A stretch of DNA of 64,000 nt from HK1 sp965204915. Its GTDB lineage: Bacteria > Pseudomonadota > Gammaproteobacteria > HK1. The position numbers and the translations under genes were made by a program. Below the pieces are notes generated by a model. The model was not told where the DNA came from, searched no databases, and saw only the letters and a program-made list of their open reading frames with translations. This document shows positions 25,891 through 37,510 of the stretch, one piece after another; within the stretch, counting starts at the first letter, position 1, and the number at the start of each line of letters is the position of its first letter. Where the stretch lies: assembly GCA_965204915.1 (NCBI GenBank), contig OZ242023.1:4898001-4962000 (forward strand). The letters are read 5' to 3'.

Positions 25891-27357
25891 CTACGGCGCC
25901 GGGGTTTCGGCCGTGAGGCCGCGGGCCGTCTCCACGATGCGTGCCCATGCCGCCTCGACGTGCTCGCGGCGGGTCGCGGGTGAGCCGACCGCGAAGCGGA
26001 GCACGAGCCGGTCGTCAAGCCGGGTGTGGGTGAGGTAGAGCGCGCCGGAGGCGTTGAGCCGGTCCATCAGGGCCTGGTTGAACCCATCGCCGGCGCGGTG
26101 GCGGAAGCAGACGAGCCCCACCGAGACCGGCGCGGACAGCTCGAACTCCCCGCTTGCCTCCACCTGCTCCGCGAACCATCCGGCCAGCTCCACGCTCCGG
26201 CGCACGTGTGCCCGCAGGCCGTCCGCACCGTAGTGGCGGATGACGAACCAGAGCTTCAGCGCGCGGAACCGGCGCCCCAACGGTACGTGCCAGTCCCGGT
26301 AGTCGATGACCTCGCCGGACTCCGTCGCGCGGTTGCGCAGGTACTCCGGAAGGACGCTCAGCGCGTCGATCAGCGCGGCGCGGTCTGCAACCCAGAAGCA
26401 GTTGCAGTCGAAGTTGGTGAGCAGCCACTTGTGGGGGTTGAAGGTATAGCTGTCCGCATACTCGACCCCGTCGATGAGACCGCGATGCTCCGGGCAGATG
26501 GTGGCGCTGCCCGCGTGCGCGGCGTCGACGTGCAACCAGACGCCCTCGCGGTGGCAGACCTCGCCGATGGCGCGGAGCGGATCGACGGCGCCCGATGACG
26601 TCGTGCCCACCGTCGCGCTCACCATCACGGGGATTGCGCCGGCCGCCCGATCCGCGGCGATGGCCGACTCCAGCGCATCGGCCCGCATGGCGTGACGTTC
26701 GTCGGCGGCGACGAGTCGAAGGTTGTCGCTTCCCAGGCCGGCGATCTTCACGCCCTTCTCGATCGAGGAATGCGAGTGCCGGGACGTGTACACGGTCAGG
26801 CGGCGTGTCCCGGACCCCTGCCGGTTGGCGGCGCCGGCGGTCGCGCGTTCGCGCGCCGCGATCAACGCGGCGAGGGCGCTGCTCGACGCGGTGTCCTGGA
26901 TGACGCCACCGCCGGCGGTGGTCGAGAGGAAGCGCTCGGGGAGCCCCAGCAGCTCGACGAGCCAGTCGAGCACGTGGATCTCCAGCTCCGTGCAGGCGGG
27001 GCTGGTCGCCCAGAGCATGCCCTGTACCCCGAGCCCGGAGGAGAGCAGATCGCCGAGGATCGCCGGACCCGAGGCGTTCGAGGGGAAGTAGGCGAAGAAG
27101 TTCGGCGACTGCCAGTGGGTCAGTCCGGGGACGATGATCTCGTCGACGTCGCGCAGCACGTCGGCGAACGGCTCGCCGCGCTCGGGCGCGGCGCGGGGCA
27201 ACCGCTCGCGCACGGACCCGGGCCGCGCCCGCGAGAGCACCGGATAGCTCTCGATCTCCTCCATGTAGCGGGCGATGCGATCGACCAGCGCGCGGCCGCA
27301 TCGCCGGAACTCCTCCGGGGTCATGTGATCGGGGGTCATGCGAATGGCATCGTGCAT
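25891..27357 (-). CDS. Group II PLP-dependent (aromatic amino acid-type) decarboxylase
   Basis: The 488-residue protein matches aromatic-L-amino-acid decarboxylases along its length. It has an N-terminal MTPEEFRRCGRALVD segment, LTHWQSPNFFAYFPSN near residue 80, HVDAAHAG near 275 for PLP, and the PLP lysine in NPHKWLLTNFDC near 305. Such enzymes convert tryptophan, DOPA, phenylalanine or similar amino acids to amines. The exact substrate cannot be read by eye, and histidine or glutamate decarboxylases are less likely. ATG at 27357 has AAGGGGA upstream and is preferred to an ATG 30 codons earlier. It stands alone in its strand block. Confidence 0.85.
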   Translation of the reverse strand: MHDAIRMTPDHMTPEEFRRCGRALVDRIARYMEEIESYPVLSRARPGSVRERLPRAAPERGEPFADVLRDVDEIIVPGLTHWQSPNFFAYFPSNASGPAILGDLLSSGLGVQGMLWATSPACTELEIHVLDWLVELLGLPERFLSTTAGGGVIQDTASSSALAALIAARERATAGAANRQGSGTRRLTVYTSRHSHSSIEKGVKIAGLGSDNLRLVAADERHAMRADALESAIAADRAAGAIPVMVSATVGTTSSGAVDPLRAIGEVCHREGVWLHVDAAHAGSATICPEHRGLIDGVEYADSYTFNPHKWLLTNFDCNCFWVADRAALIDALSVLPEYLRNRATESGEVIDYRDWHVPLGRRFRALKLWFVIRHYGADGLRAHVRRSVELAGWFAEQVEASGEFELSAPVSVGLVCFRHRAGDGFNQALMDRLNASGALYLTHTRLDDRLVLRFAVGSPATRREHVEAAWARIVETARGLTAETPAP

Positions 27358-27538
27358 GTTCGGGTCCCCTTCGGCGGGAACATGCGCTTGATCGGGTTGG
27401 CGAATCGAGTGACGATGCGGCGTCCCATCCGAGCTTTCCGAGGTCATGAAGGAGGTGATGATTCCATGATCGGGGATTTCGGACGGCGCTTCAACGATTC
27501 ACGACGATTCATCGATCAATCATGAAATCCTGCCGGTA

Positions 27539-28000
27539 ATGCGCTGGAAGCTCTCGTTGGCCGTGCTCGGGGTCATGGTCGCCGTTTCCGGGTCCGTCTC
27601 CTGGTATCTCGTCAGGGCCAATTCGAGGGTGATCGACGATCTGATCGCCAGCGTCGAGGATATGGAGCCGGCCATCCGCTCCGGCTTCGACGTGTACCTG
27701 GACGGGAGCCGGCTGGTTTACGTCAAGGAGGAATGCGGCGACGAGGACGTCGTCGCCCGGTTCTTCCTGCATCTCTACCCCGTCGATGAGGCCGACCTGC
27801 CGGATCGCCGCCAACGGTACGGGTTCGACAATCTCGACTTCGACTTCGGGAGGTACGGGTTTCGCGACACCGGGCGCTGCGTCGCGGTGCGCGTCCTGCC
27901 CGGATACGAGACCACCGGCATTCGCACCGGCCAGTTCATATCGGGGAAGGGCCAGGAGTGGAGCGGAAGGATCGGCACCGCCGATCGGAGATCGGATTGA
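27539..28000 (+). CDS. Membrane-anchored protein of unknown function
   Basis: The 153-residue protein has an N-terminal hydrophobic helix (about 5-25) that would act as a signal or anchor, followed by a soluble domain. The domain includes FDVYLDGSRLVYVKEEC, then FFLHLYPVDEADLPDRR, and RTGQF near the end. I recall the same domain at the C-terminus of larger bacterial membrane glycosyltransferase-like proteins, but its role is not known to me. No clear Shine-Dalgarno sequence precedes the ATG at 27539. It stands between genes on the opposite strand and seems to be transcribed alone. Confidence 0.6.
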   Translation: MRWKLSLAVLGVMVAVSGSVSWYLVRANSRVIDDLIASVEDMEPAIRSGFDVYLDGSRLVYVKEECGDEDVVARFFLHLYPVDEADLPDRRQRYGFDNLDFDFGRYGFRDTGRCVAVRVLPGYETTGIRTGQFISGKGQEWSGRIGTADRRSD

Positions 28001-28218
28001 CTCGTCGGCCCCGGCTGAACGCGAGAGCGGTTTCCCGGACGACTTACGGCCGGCCATCCACGGCCCCATCGGTCCATTGCTTCGACAGCCTGTGGGACCT
28101 CCCCGGCGAGCCGCCCGCCGACCCGGAACGGCCGGACACCCCGAGACGGTTCAAGAGCAGGCTCGTCGTTTCGGCGATGACGGAACGGGCGCGTGGACGT
28201 CTCCCGTCCGCCGGAACG

Positions 28219-28806
28219 TCACCCTTCGAATCCGTCGACGTGGTAGTCGAAGAAGTGGGGCACCGTATCCACTTCGAGGCCGAGCCAGTAGAGATCGCGG
28301 AAGATCTTCCGTTGCGGCGGCGCCATCTCGCGGGCGTGGCGTTCGACGAAATGCACCAGTGCCGATACGTCGGCCCGGGAGGGCACGATCACCCCGTTGC
28401 CGCCGCCCGGATCGATGCCCACCACCGGGTAGCCGAGCCCGCGCGCCGCCTCCTGGACGTAGAGTGCGGTGAGCTCGGGCCGCTGCAGGATGCGGTCTTC
28501 GTTCGCGTCGTATTTCGGCAGGACCTCGCGCAGCGAGGCGAAGGTGACGAGTCCGATATCCGCCTTCTCGAACGGGAAACCACGTGCGAGCCAAGGGGGG
28601 TCCGCGCCGAAGTCCGGGAAGACGTCGCCGAACGCGACGGTGGCTCCGTCTTCCAGTGTGAGCCGCGTGTCGGCGAGGTGGACGAGTACGACGTCTCCCT
28701 TGTAGCAGCACGGCCTGGTGAGGTTGGTCGATGCAACGCAGCCCGCAAGTACGATACCGAGCGTCATCGTCGCGAAGGCGGTGATGGTCCGTCGTATCCT
28801 GTTCAT
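28219..28806 (-). CDS. Lipoprotein with an EF-hand-like motif
   Basis: The 195-residue protein has a signal peptide with a lipobox LAGC at about residues 20-23, so it should be lipid-anchored outside the cytoplasmic membrane. Residues near 102-113 read DANEDRILQRPEL, a calcium-loop (EF-hand) spacing of D-x-N-x-D-x-x-L-x-x-x-E. Two cysteines follow the anchor (PCCYKGD). No enzyme motif is recognised. GGAGGGG lies ten bases ahead of the ATG. It is 53 bases downstream of the UMF1 transporter gene on the same strand and may be cotranscribed with it and recD2. Confidence 0.65.
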   Translation of the reverse strand: MNRIRRTITAFATMTLGIVLAGCVASTNLTRPCCYKGDVVLVHLADTRLTLEDGATVAFGDVFPDFGADPPWLARGFPFEKADIGLVTFASLREVLPKYDANEDRILQRPELTALYVQEAARGLGYPVVGIDPGGGNGVIVPSRADVSALVHFVERHAREMAPPQRKIFRDLYWLGLEVDTVPHFFDYHVDGFEG

Positions 28807-28859
28807 CGCTGCTGCCCCTCCGGCAGAGTCTCCTTCGCCCGCGATCGTGTGTTGACGGG

Positions 28860-30118
28860 TCAGGGCGTCCGCTCCGGCTCCCGCACGAAGGTGAGGAGCA
28901 CCATCCCGATCACGAGCACCACCACCACGGACAGGATCCCCAGCCGCGAGCTGCCGGTGAGGAGGCCGGTCACCGCGACCAGTGAAGGACCCACGATCGC
29001 CGCGAAGCGTCCGAGCATGTTGAAGAACCCGAAGAACTCCCCGCTCCGGGCGGCCGGGACGAAGCGCGCGTAGAGCGAGCGCGAGATGGCCTGCACCCCG
29101 CCCTGCACCAGGCCCACCACCACCGCGAGGACGTAGAACTCCACCACCGAGTCCATGAAATAAGCGTAGACGGTGACCGCGACGTACACCGCCACCCCGA
29201 AGTAGAGGGCGGGCTTCGGGCCGACCCGCCGGGCCGCCAGCCCGAACGCGAGGGCGGCGGGGAAGCCCACGAACTGGGTGATGAGGAGGGCGACGATGAG
29301 GCTCTCGGAGGGGAAGCCCAGCGACAGCCCGTAGTCCACCGCCATGCGGATGATGGTGTGGACCCCGTCGATGTAGAAGAAGTAGGCGACGAGGAAGAGG
29401 CCCGCCATCCGGTGGGCGCGGTACTCGCGGAACGTCCTTGCCAGAGCGCGGAATCCCGCGGCCACCGCGGAGCCCGCGTCCCCGGTCCGGGGCGGCTCCG
29501 GCACGTGGCGGAACAGGGGGATGGAGAAGACCAGCCACCACGCCGCCACCATGACGAAGGAGAGGCGCACCGCCTCCGCCGGCCCGGCCAGCCCGAACGT
29601 GCCGGGCGACAGGGTCATCGCCACGTTGAGGGCGAAGAGCAGCCCCCCGCCGATGTAGCCGAGCGAGAACCCGAAGGCGGAGACCTCGTCGTAGCGTTGG
29701 GCGGGGCTCACCGCCACGATGAGGGCGTCGTAGAAGACGATGGCGCCCGAGAAGCCGATGGAGGCGAGGACGTACACGGTGGCGGCCGTGCTCCAGTCCC
29801 CCTCCCCGATGAGCCAGAGCCCGGCGGACGCCGCGACCCCGAGGGCGGTGAAGGCGCCGAGGTACTTCTTGCGGGTCGCGCCCCCGTCCGCGACCGCGCC
29901 GAGGATCGGCGCCGCGACCAGGATGAAGACGCTCCCGATGGAGTTCGCGAACCCGAGCTGCGCGGTGCTGGTGACCGCGTCCGTGCCCGCGCTCCAGTAC
30001 TGCTTGAAGAAGACCGGGAAGAAGCCGGCGATGACGGTGGTCGCGAACACCGAGTTCGCCCAGTCGTAGAGCGCCCAGGCGAAGATCGGCCGGCTGGCGA
30101 ACAGCTCGCGTATCCGTT

Positions 30119-30122
<4 letters not shown>
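28860..30122 (-). CDS. UMF1/ATG22-type MFS transporter
   Basis: The 420-residue protein has 12 predicted spans and opens with FAWALYDWANSVFATTVI, the signature of the UMF1 (ATG22-like) branch of the major facilitator superfamily. The central loop with PEPPRTGDAG separates two six-helix halves. Yeast ATG22 exports amino acids from the vacuole; bacterial members have no firm substrate. Its ATG overlaps the recD2 stop as ATGA, so the two genes are translationally coupled although their roles look unrelated. Confidence 0.85.
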
Positions 30123-32329
<2,207 letters not shown>

Positions 32330-32363
32330 GCCGGTGCGTTCCGGAGCGGGCCTCCTTCGACGA

Positions 32364-33374
32364 TCAGGCCCGAGCGGCGAGCGCCTCCACCCGGGCGAGC
32401 AGCTCCGCGCCCGTGCTGCAATCGACGATCGAATCGCCTGCCTCGGCGAGACGATCCGGGTCGTCGAGGCGGGAGAGCAGCACGGCCAACCGCTCCGCCG
32501 TCCCGGCGCCGAAGCGCCGCTCCGCCTGGCGGACCAGCAGTGCCTTTCCTCCCTCGGTGCGTCCTTCGGCGTAGCCCTCGACCCGTGACTCGTGGCGCTC
32601 CATGCGCAGCCACGGCGTGTCGTCCGGACCCGTGCCCCCTCGCAACCCCAGCCCCCGACCGACCCGGCGCAGCACCCGGCTCGTCTCCGGTGACAGCGCC
32701 TCCTCGTTCAGCGCCCGGTGGATCTCCTCCGCCGTCCACCCCGGAAACGCCCGGCTCTCCGCCGCCATCCGGTAGACGTCCCCTTCCAGCAGGTAGATCG
32801 TCAGTCCGGGCGTCAGTCCCGCGGGCCGCTTCGCCGCGTACCCCGACTCCGGCGTGTCCACCCACACCTCGGGAAAGCCCCACGCTTCGTACAGCCCCAG
32901 CTTCCCCCGCCGCACGTCCGTCGTGTGGTCCACCTCCAGCACCACGTCCGGATAGTGGTGCTCGCCGATCTCCATCGCGTCCACCGGCAGCCTGACCCGC
33001 CCGGGGTGCAGGTACACCGACTGGTCGGCCTGCATGATGCGCCACTTCTCCCCGCGTTCGTTGCGCAGCAGCAGGTCCATGGTGCCGTAGCACTCGATGG
33101 GGGAGCCGCGCACGCCGGCGATGATCTGGCCGAGGCCGGCGAGGCGTTGGGAGGGCTGCTCGTGGGTGGCGGAGGTGGGCTCGGAGACGACCCAGGCGGT
33201 CTCGGTGTCGGCGTCCCAGTACTCGAAGCGGCTGTCGTAGTCGAGGAGGTCTTCGCGCTTCAGTGTGATGGTGTGGCAGCCGGGGAACTCCGGCGCCTGT
33301 CCGGTGGGCGCGGGCTGCGGGAGAGGGGACTTCGAAGCGGCTTCGGCGGCCACGGCGGCGGTGCGGGTCGGCAT
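32364..33374 (-). CDS. Uma2-like PD-(D/E)XK protein
   Basis: The 336-residue protein has a PD-(D/E)XK-type core in its middle: PDVVLEVDHTTDVRRGKLGLYEAWG at about 155-180, that is D..E-V..K spacing of the Uma2 (DUF820) nuclease-like family. The C-terminal 90 residues contain GRTEGGKALLVRQAERRFG, resembling the DUF4351-type tail found after transposase-like Rpn proteins. Uma2 proteins are numerous in cyanobacteria and symbionts and have no proven role. AGGAG lies about eight bases before the ATG at 33374. The first 30 residues are alanine/proline-rich and probably disordered. Nuclease activity is not shown. Confidence 0.7.
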   Translation of the reverse strand: MPTRTAAVAAEAASKSPLPQPAPTGQAPEFPGCHTITLKREDLLDYDSRFEYWDADTETAWVVSEPTSATHEQPSQRLAGLGQIIAGVRGSPIECYGTMDLLLRNERGEKWRIMQADQSVYLHPGRVRLPVDAMEIGEHHYPDVVLEVDHTTDVRRGKLGLYEAWGFPEVWVDTPESGYAAKRPAGLTPGLTIYLLEGDVYRMAAESRAFPGWTAEEIHRALNEEALSPETSRVLRRVGRGLGLRGGTGPDDTPWLRMERHESRVEGYAEGRTEGGKALLVRQAERRFGAGTAERLAVLLSRLDDPDRLAEAGDSIVDCSTGAELLARVEALAARA

Positions 33375-33597
33375 GTCGATCTCCTTTCGAGCTTGTCCCG
33401 GATCTGTCGGGTGTTCGTGAGCTGGCCATCCCCGCCGGCACCGTACCTGCCATCCCGGGATACGGCCCCGCGATCGCTTTCCAGGCTCGGCGGACATTCG
33501 GCCCCGAGTGTAGCGCCTGGACGGCTTGACACGCCCCTTGACACGTCCATGGCGCGATTGTCTGCTTCGACCTCCGTCCCGCAGGAGCCTTTTCCCG

Positions 33598-35154
33598 ATG
33601 CCGCCCTCCACTCGAAGGCACACGCGCAGGGATCGGCGCGAACGCCGCGACGCCTCGACCGAAATCCGGCGCCTGCCCTGGCGCACCGTGCGCAACCCGC
33701 ATCCTCCCGTCCAGGTTCTGGGCGAGGACCAGATCGAGACGATCCACGAGGCATCGTTGCGCGTGCTGCGCGACGTCGGCATGAAGGTGCTCAGCCCGAA
33801 GGCGCGAGCCCTGTACGCAAGCGCCGGCGCGAGCGCCGACGAGGACACCGCGATGGTGCGCTTCGACCCCGCGATGGTCGAGGAGCAGATGGCGAAGGCG
33901 CCACCGTCGTACACCATCAAGGCGCGCAACCCCGCGAAGTCGCCGGTTTTCGGCGGCAACGTCATCAACTTCGGGCTGGTCGGCGGGCCGTCGTTCGTCT
34001 CCGACCTCGACCGCGGCCGCCGCGCCGGGGACTACGAAGACTTCCGCAACTTCATGAAGCTGTCCGGCTCCTTCGACGTCATCCACCTGGGCGGCGCGTC
34101 GCCCCTCGCGCCCCTGGACCTGCCGGCCACGACCCGCCACCTGGACATGTACTACGCCGCGATCACCCTGCACGACAAGGTCTGGGGCGCTTCGCTGCTC
34201 GGCGGATACCGCGCCCACGACGCGGTGGAGATGGCCTGCATCGCGCACGGGGTGACGCGCGACGAGCTTCCGGCGCAGCCGATCGTCAGCGGCGGGATCA
34301 ACACGAACTCGCCGCGCCAGCTCGATGCGAACATGTCGGACGGGATGATCGAGCTCGCCTCGGTGGGCCAGCCGGTCGTCGTGACCCCGTTCACCCTGCT
34401 CGGGGCGATGGCTCCGACCACCCTCGCCGGCGCGCTCACCCTGCAGAACGCCGAGGCGCTGGCGGGGATGGTGCTGTGCCAGATCGTGCGTCCCGGCACC
34501 CCCGTCTGCTACGGCGGCTTCACCTCCAACGTGGACATGAAGACCGGCGCCCCCGCGTTCGGCACCCCCGAGTACGCGAAGGCGACCCAGGCCGGCGCCC
34601 AGCTCGCGCGGCGCTACCGCGTGCCCTTCCGCGCGAGCAGCACGAACGCATCGAACGCGGTCGATGCCCAGGCCGCGTACGAGAGCGAGATGTCGCTGTG
34701 GGCCTCGGTGATGGCGCATACCAACCTCGTCAACCACGCGGCGGGCTGGCTCGAAGGCGGGCTCACCGCCTCGTACGAGAAGCTCGTGATCGACGCCGAG
34801 ATGTGCCAGCTCCTCGCCGAGTACCTGGAGCCGGTGGTGGTCGACGACGACACCCTGGCGCTCGACGCCATCGCCGAGGTGCAGCCGGGTGGCCACTTCT
34901 TCGGCGCGACGCATACGCTGGCGCGCTACGAGGACGTCTTCTACACGCCGATCGTGTCGGACTGGCGCAACTTCGAGACGTGGCACGAGTCGGGCGCCCG
35001 CTCCGCGGCCGAGCGGGCGAACGCCATCTGGAAGCGACTGCTGGCGGAGTACGAGCCGCCGCCGATCGATCCGGGCATCGACGAGGCGTTGCGCGAGTAC
35101 ATGATCGAGCGCAAGCGCGCCATCGAGGCGGGCGAGGTGGCGCTGGAGCAGTAG
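33598..35154 (+). CDS. MttB-family corrinoid-dependent methyltransferase (non-pyrrolysine)
   Basis: The 518-residue protein matches the trimethylamine methyltransferase (MttB/MtgB) superfamily: LRDVGMKVLSPKAR near residue 60, GGxNTNSPRQLDANMSDG near 240 and CYGGFTSNVDMKTG near 303. There is no internal UAG codon, so it is not a pyrrolysine enzyme and is more likely of the MtgB type, acting on glycine betaine or another quaternary amine. No corrinoid protein or reductive activase lies nearby. The start follows GCAGGAG by eight bases. A betaine-type ABC transporter is encoded 13 kb away. A weak hairpin at about 35170-35192 follows the gene. Confidence 0.85.
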   Translation: MPPSTRRHTRRDRRERRDASTEIRRLPWRTVRNPHPPVQVLGEDQIETIHEASLRVLRDVGMKVLSPKARALYASAGASADEDTAMVRFDPAMVEEQMAKAPPSYTIKARNPAKSPVFGGNVINFGLVGGPSFVSDLDRGRRAGDYEDFRNFMKLSGSFDVIHLGGASPLAPLDLPATTRHLDMYYAAITLHDKVWGASLLGGYRAHDAVEMACIAHGVTRDELPAQPIVSGGINTNSPRQLDANMSDGMIELASVGQPVVVTPFTLLGAMAPTTLAGALTLQNAEALAGMVLCQIVRPGTPVCYGGFTSNVDMKTGAPAFGTPEYAKATQAGAQLARRYRVPFRASSTNASNAVDAQAAYESEMSLWASVMAHTNLVNHAAGWLEGGLTASYEKLVIDAEMCQLLAEYLEPVVVDDDTLALDAIAEVQPGGHFFGATHTLARYEDVFYTPIVSDWRNFETWHESGARSAAERANAIWKRLLAEYEPPPIDPGIDEALREYMIERKRAIEAGEVALEQ

Positions 35155-35339
35155 CGGTGCGGAGGAAAGCGTCCCGGCGCACGCCGGGGACGGTTCACTT
35201 GTCGGTCTGGTCCGGTAATCGGTGCCGTGCCCGGCTGCGGACAGGCGCTCGACGTCGAGCGCAGGCGCATCCGGAAGTGGCGGCCTCGCGCGTATGACGC
35301 GGCGATCGGGCCACGGGCGCAGCAATGCGCGGCAAGTGC

Positions 35340-35345
35340 CATAAT
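35340..35345 (+). promoter_or_regulatory. -10-like element of a possible leaderless AAA gene promoter
   Basis: CATAAT is followed by six bases (CGGCCC) and the ATG at 35352. There is no Shine-Dalgarno sequence before the ATG and no clear -35 element. Confidence 0.35.
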
Positions 35346-35351
35346 CGGCCC

Positions 35352-36977
35352 ATGCGCTTCTTCAACACCGAAGGGCCGGTTCGTCCGGACAAGCACTACG
35401 CCATCCAGCCGCTGGAGCGGATGGACGTCAGCGAGTTCCTGAGCCTGATTCGGGCGGAACGCTACTTCGTGCTGCACGCGCCGCGCCAGACCGGCAAGAC
35501 CTCCGCGCTCATCGCGCTTCGCGACCTCCTGAACAGCGGCGAGGCCGGCAACCTTCGGTGCGTGGACGTGAACGTCGAAGTCGGGCAGGTGGCGCGCGAC
35601 GACACCGCGCGGGGCATGCGCGCCATCCTGAGCAGCCTGGCCGCCAGTGCGCGTCTCCTGGGCGACGACTTCCCGCGCGGGGTCTGGCTTGACATTCTGC
35701 AGCAATCCGGTCCCGACGATGCCCTGAAAGACCTGTTGATCGAGTGGTGCATGGCGAATCCGGTGCCGCTGGTGCTGCTGGTGGACGAGATCGATTCCCT
35801 GGTCGGCGACACCCTGCTCTCCGTACTGCGCCAGCTCCGCGCCGGCTACCCGCAACGCCCCGGAGCCTTCCCGCAGAGCGTGGTGCTGTGCGGGGTGCGC
35901 GACATCCGCGACTACCGCATCCGGTCGAGCACCGGCGAGGTCATCGCCGGCGGCAGCCCCTTCAACGTGGCGGCGAAGTCGTTGCGCATGGGCGACTTCA
36001 CGGAAGCGGAGACGCGGGCGCTGATGGCGCAGCACACCGAGGAGACGGGCCAGCGTTTCTCCCCGGCGGCGGTGGAGGCGGTGTGGACGCAGACCCAGGG
36101 CCAGCCGTGGCTGGTGAACGCGCTGTGCGCGGGGGCGTGCTTCGACAACAAGGCCGGGCGGGACCGCTCGCGCACCATCGAGGTGGACGACGTGTACGCG
36201 GCGCGGGAGGAGTTGATTCTCTCGCGGCGCACGCATCTGGACCAGTTGGCGCACAAGCTGGAGGAGGAGCGGGTCCGGCAGGTGGTCGAGCCCATCCTGA
36301 GCGGCGGGGAGGTGCAGCACGACGGCCGCGACCTGGAGTACGTGCGCGACCTGGGGTTGCTGGCGCCGGGCTCGCCGCCGCGCATTGCGAACCCGATCTA
36401 CCGGGAGGTGGTGCCGCGCGAGCTGGGCTACGTGTTGCAGGACAGCCTGGACATCCAGGTTGCGTGGTACGTGGACGACGACGGCGGCTTGGACATGGAC
36501 AAGCTGCTGAGTGCGTTCGGCACGTTCTTCGGGGAGCACGCGGAGCACTGGCTCGGCCATCTGGGGGCGTACCGGGAGGCCGCCCCGCAGCTCATCTTGC
36601 AGTCGTACCTGCAACGGGTGGTGAACGGGGGCGGACGCATCGAGCGGGAGTACGGGTTGGGGCGGGGGCGGACGGACCTGCTGGTGCTGTGGCCGCGGGA
36701 GGCGGGCCAGCCCTCGGATCTGTGGGAGCGTTTCGTGGTGGAGTGCAAGGTGTTGCGGGACTCGGACCGCAAGAGCCTCGCGTGGACGGTGGAGAAGGGC
36801 GTGAAGCAGACGTTGGGGTACATGAAGCAGTGCGGTGCGGAGGAAGGGCATCTGGTGGTGATGGACCGGCGTAGCGAGGCGCGGCGGCGCGGCGAAGAAC
36901 GCCGGCATGGAGACGGGGAGGCGGGTGGAGGCGAGCGCCGGCACGATGGCCGCAAGGTGGTCGTCTGGACGCTGTAA
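35352..36977 (+). CDS. AAA-like ATPase with a nuclease-like C-terminus
   Basis: The 541-residue protein has a P-loop APRQTGKTSA at about 46-55 and a Walker B LVLLVDEID near 140, matching the AAA-like (archaeal-type AAA_14/AAA_35) ATPases often carried in many copies by symbionts and uncultured bacteria. The C-terminal 120 residues include GRGRTDLLVLW and FVVECKVL, with D and E-x-K spacing of a PD-(D/E)XK nuclease fold. The last 40 residues are Arg/Gly-rich. A standalone defence or mobile-element role is possible but unproven. The gene appears to be monocistronic. Confidence 0.72.
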   Translation: MRFFNTEGPVRPDKHYAIQPLERMDVSEFLSLIRAERYFVLHAPRQTGKTSALIALRDLLNSGEAGNLRCVDVNVEVGQVARDDTARGMRAILSSLAASARLLGDDFPRGVWLDILQQSGPDDALKDLLIEWCMANPVPLVLLVDEIDSLVGDTLLSVLRQLRAGYPQRPGAFPQSVVLCGVRDIRDYRIRSSTGEVIAGGSPFNVAAKSLRMGDFTEAETRALMAQHTEETGQRFSPAAVEAVWTQTQGQPWLVNALCAGACFDNKAGRDRSRTIEVDDVYAAREELILSRRTHLDQLAHKLEEERVRQVVEPILSGGEVQHDGRDLEYVRDLGLLAPGSPPRIANPIYREVVPRELGYVLQDSLDIQVAWYVDDDGGLDMDKLLSAFGTFFGEHAEHWLGHLGAYREAAPQLILQSYLQRVVNGGGRIEREYGLGRGRTDLLVLWPREAGQPSDLWERFVVECKVLRDSDRKSLAWTVEKGVKQTLGYMKQCGAEEGHLVVMDRRSEARRRGEERRHGDGEAGGGERRHDGRKVVVWTL

Positions 36978-37072
36978 TACCTCCGCATAGTGGTTTTGAT
37001 CGATTGGTTCCGGCCGGTCAGCGTAGGGCGGGACACTCCATCAGAGTTCGGTGCAACCATGCCCAACTTGAG

Positions 37073-37330
37073 TTACCAGTCAAACCGGGCCACACCCCCC
37101 GTGACCATCTCCAGGTCGGTATCGGTGAGCTGGCTGCTCGGCGGCAGGACCAGATGGGCGGATGTCCCGCTTTCTTCGTGGACTTCGATCGCGAAGGACG
37201 CGGGAATGTGGACGCCCAGCTCCTCGTGCACCGCCCCTTTCGGATCGCTCAGCAACCGCGCGCGGAAGTCCGCATCCGACGCCGCCCGTTCCTCGATCCT
37301 CGTTCGCATTGCTTTCGCCGTCTCCATCAT
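37073..37330 (-). CDS. NHLP-type RiPP precursor peptide
   Basis: The 85-residue product matches the nitrile hydratase leader peptide (NHLP) class of ribosomal natural product precursors. It has FRARLLSDPKGAVHEELGV at about 22-40, an acidic middle with hydrophobic patch LVLPP, and LTDTDLEMVTGG ending in the double glycine used by C39 peptidase-transporters. Cleavage after GG would release only VARFDW, a six-residue core. GGGAGG precedes the paired ATGs; the second ATG is equally possible. No maturase, C39 peptidase or transporter is encoded in the window, so it is an orphan precursor, or a leader-like domain kept for another role. The frame upstream is open but not family-like. Confidence 0.75.
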   Translation of the reverse strand: MMETAKAMRTRIEERAASDADFRARLLSDPKGAVHEELGVHIPASFAIEVHEESGTSAHLVLPPSSQLTDTDLEMVTGGVARFDW

Positions 37331-37510
37331 GGGCCTCCCATTGTGGTGATCCGGAGTGTCGGCAGGGCCCGTCGCACGGGCCAGCCAGTGAGGGAGGGTA
37401 CTCGGGCGGCGGTCGAGGAGCAACCCCAACCCGCAGGGCAAGATCACTAAAAATGTATCGATTTCAGTGAGTTGATGCGGGCCAGATGGTCATTTCCGAT
37501 TCCGCCCGCG

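Noticed and set aside
33598..35154. Pyrrolysine-containing trimethylamine methyltransferase
   Set aside because: The frame has no internal amber codon.
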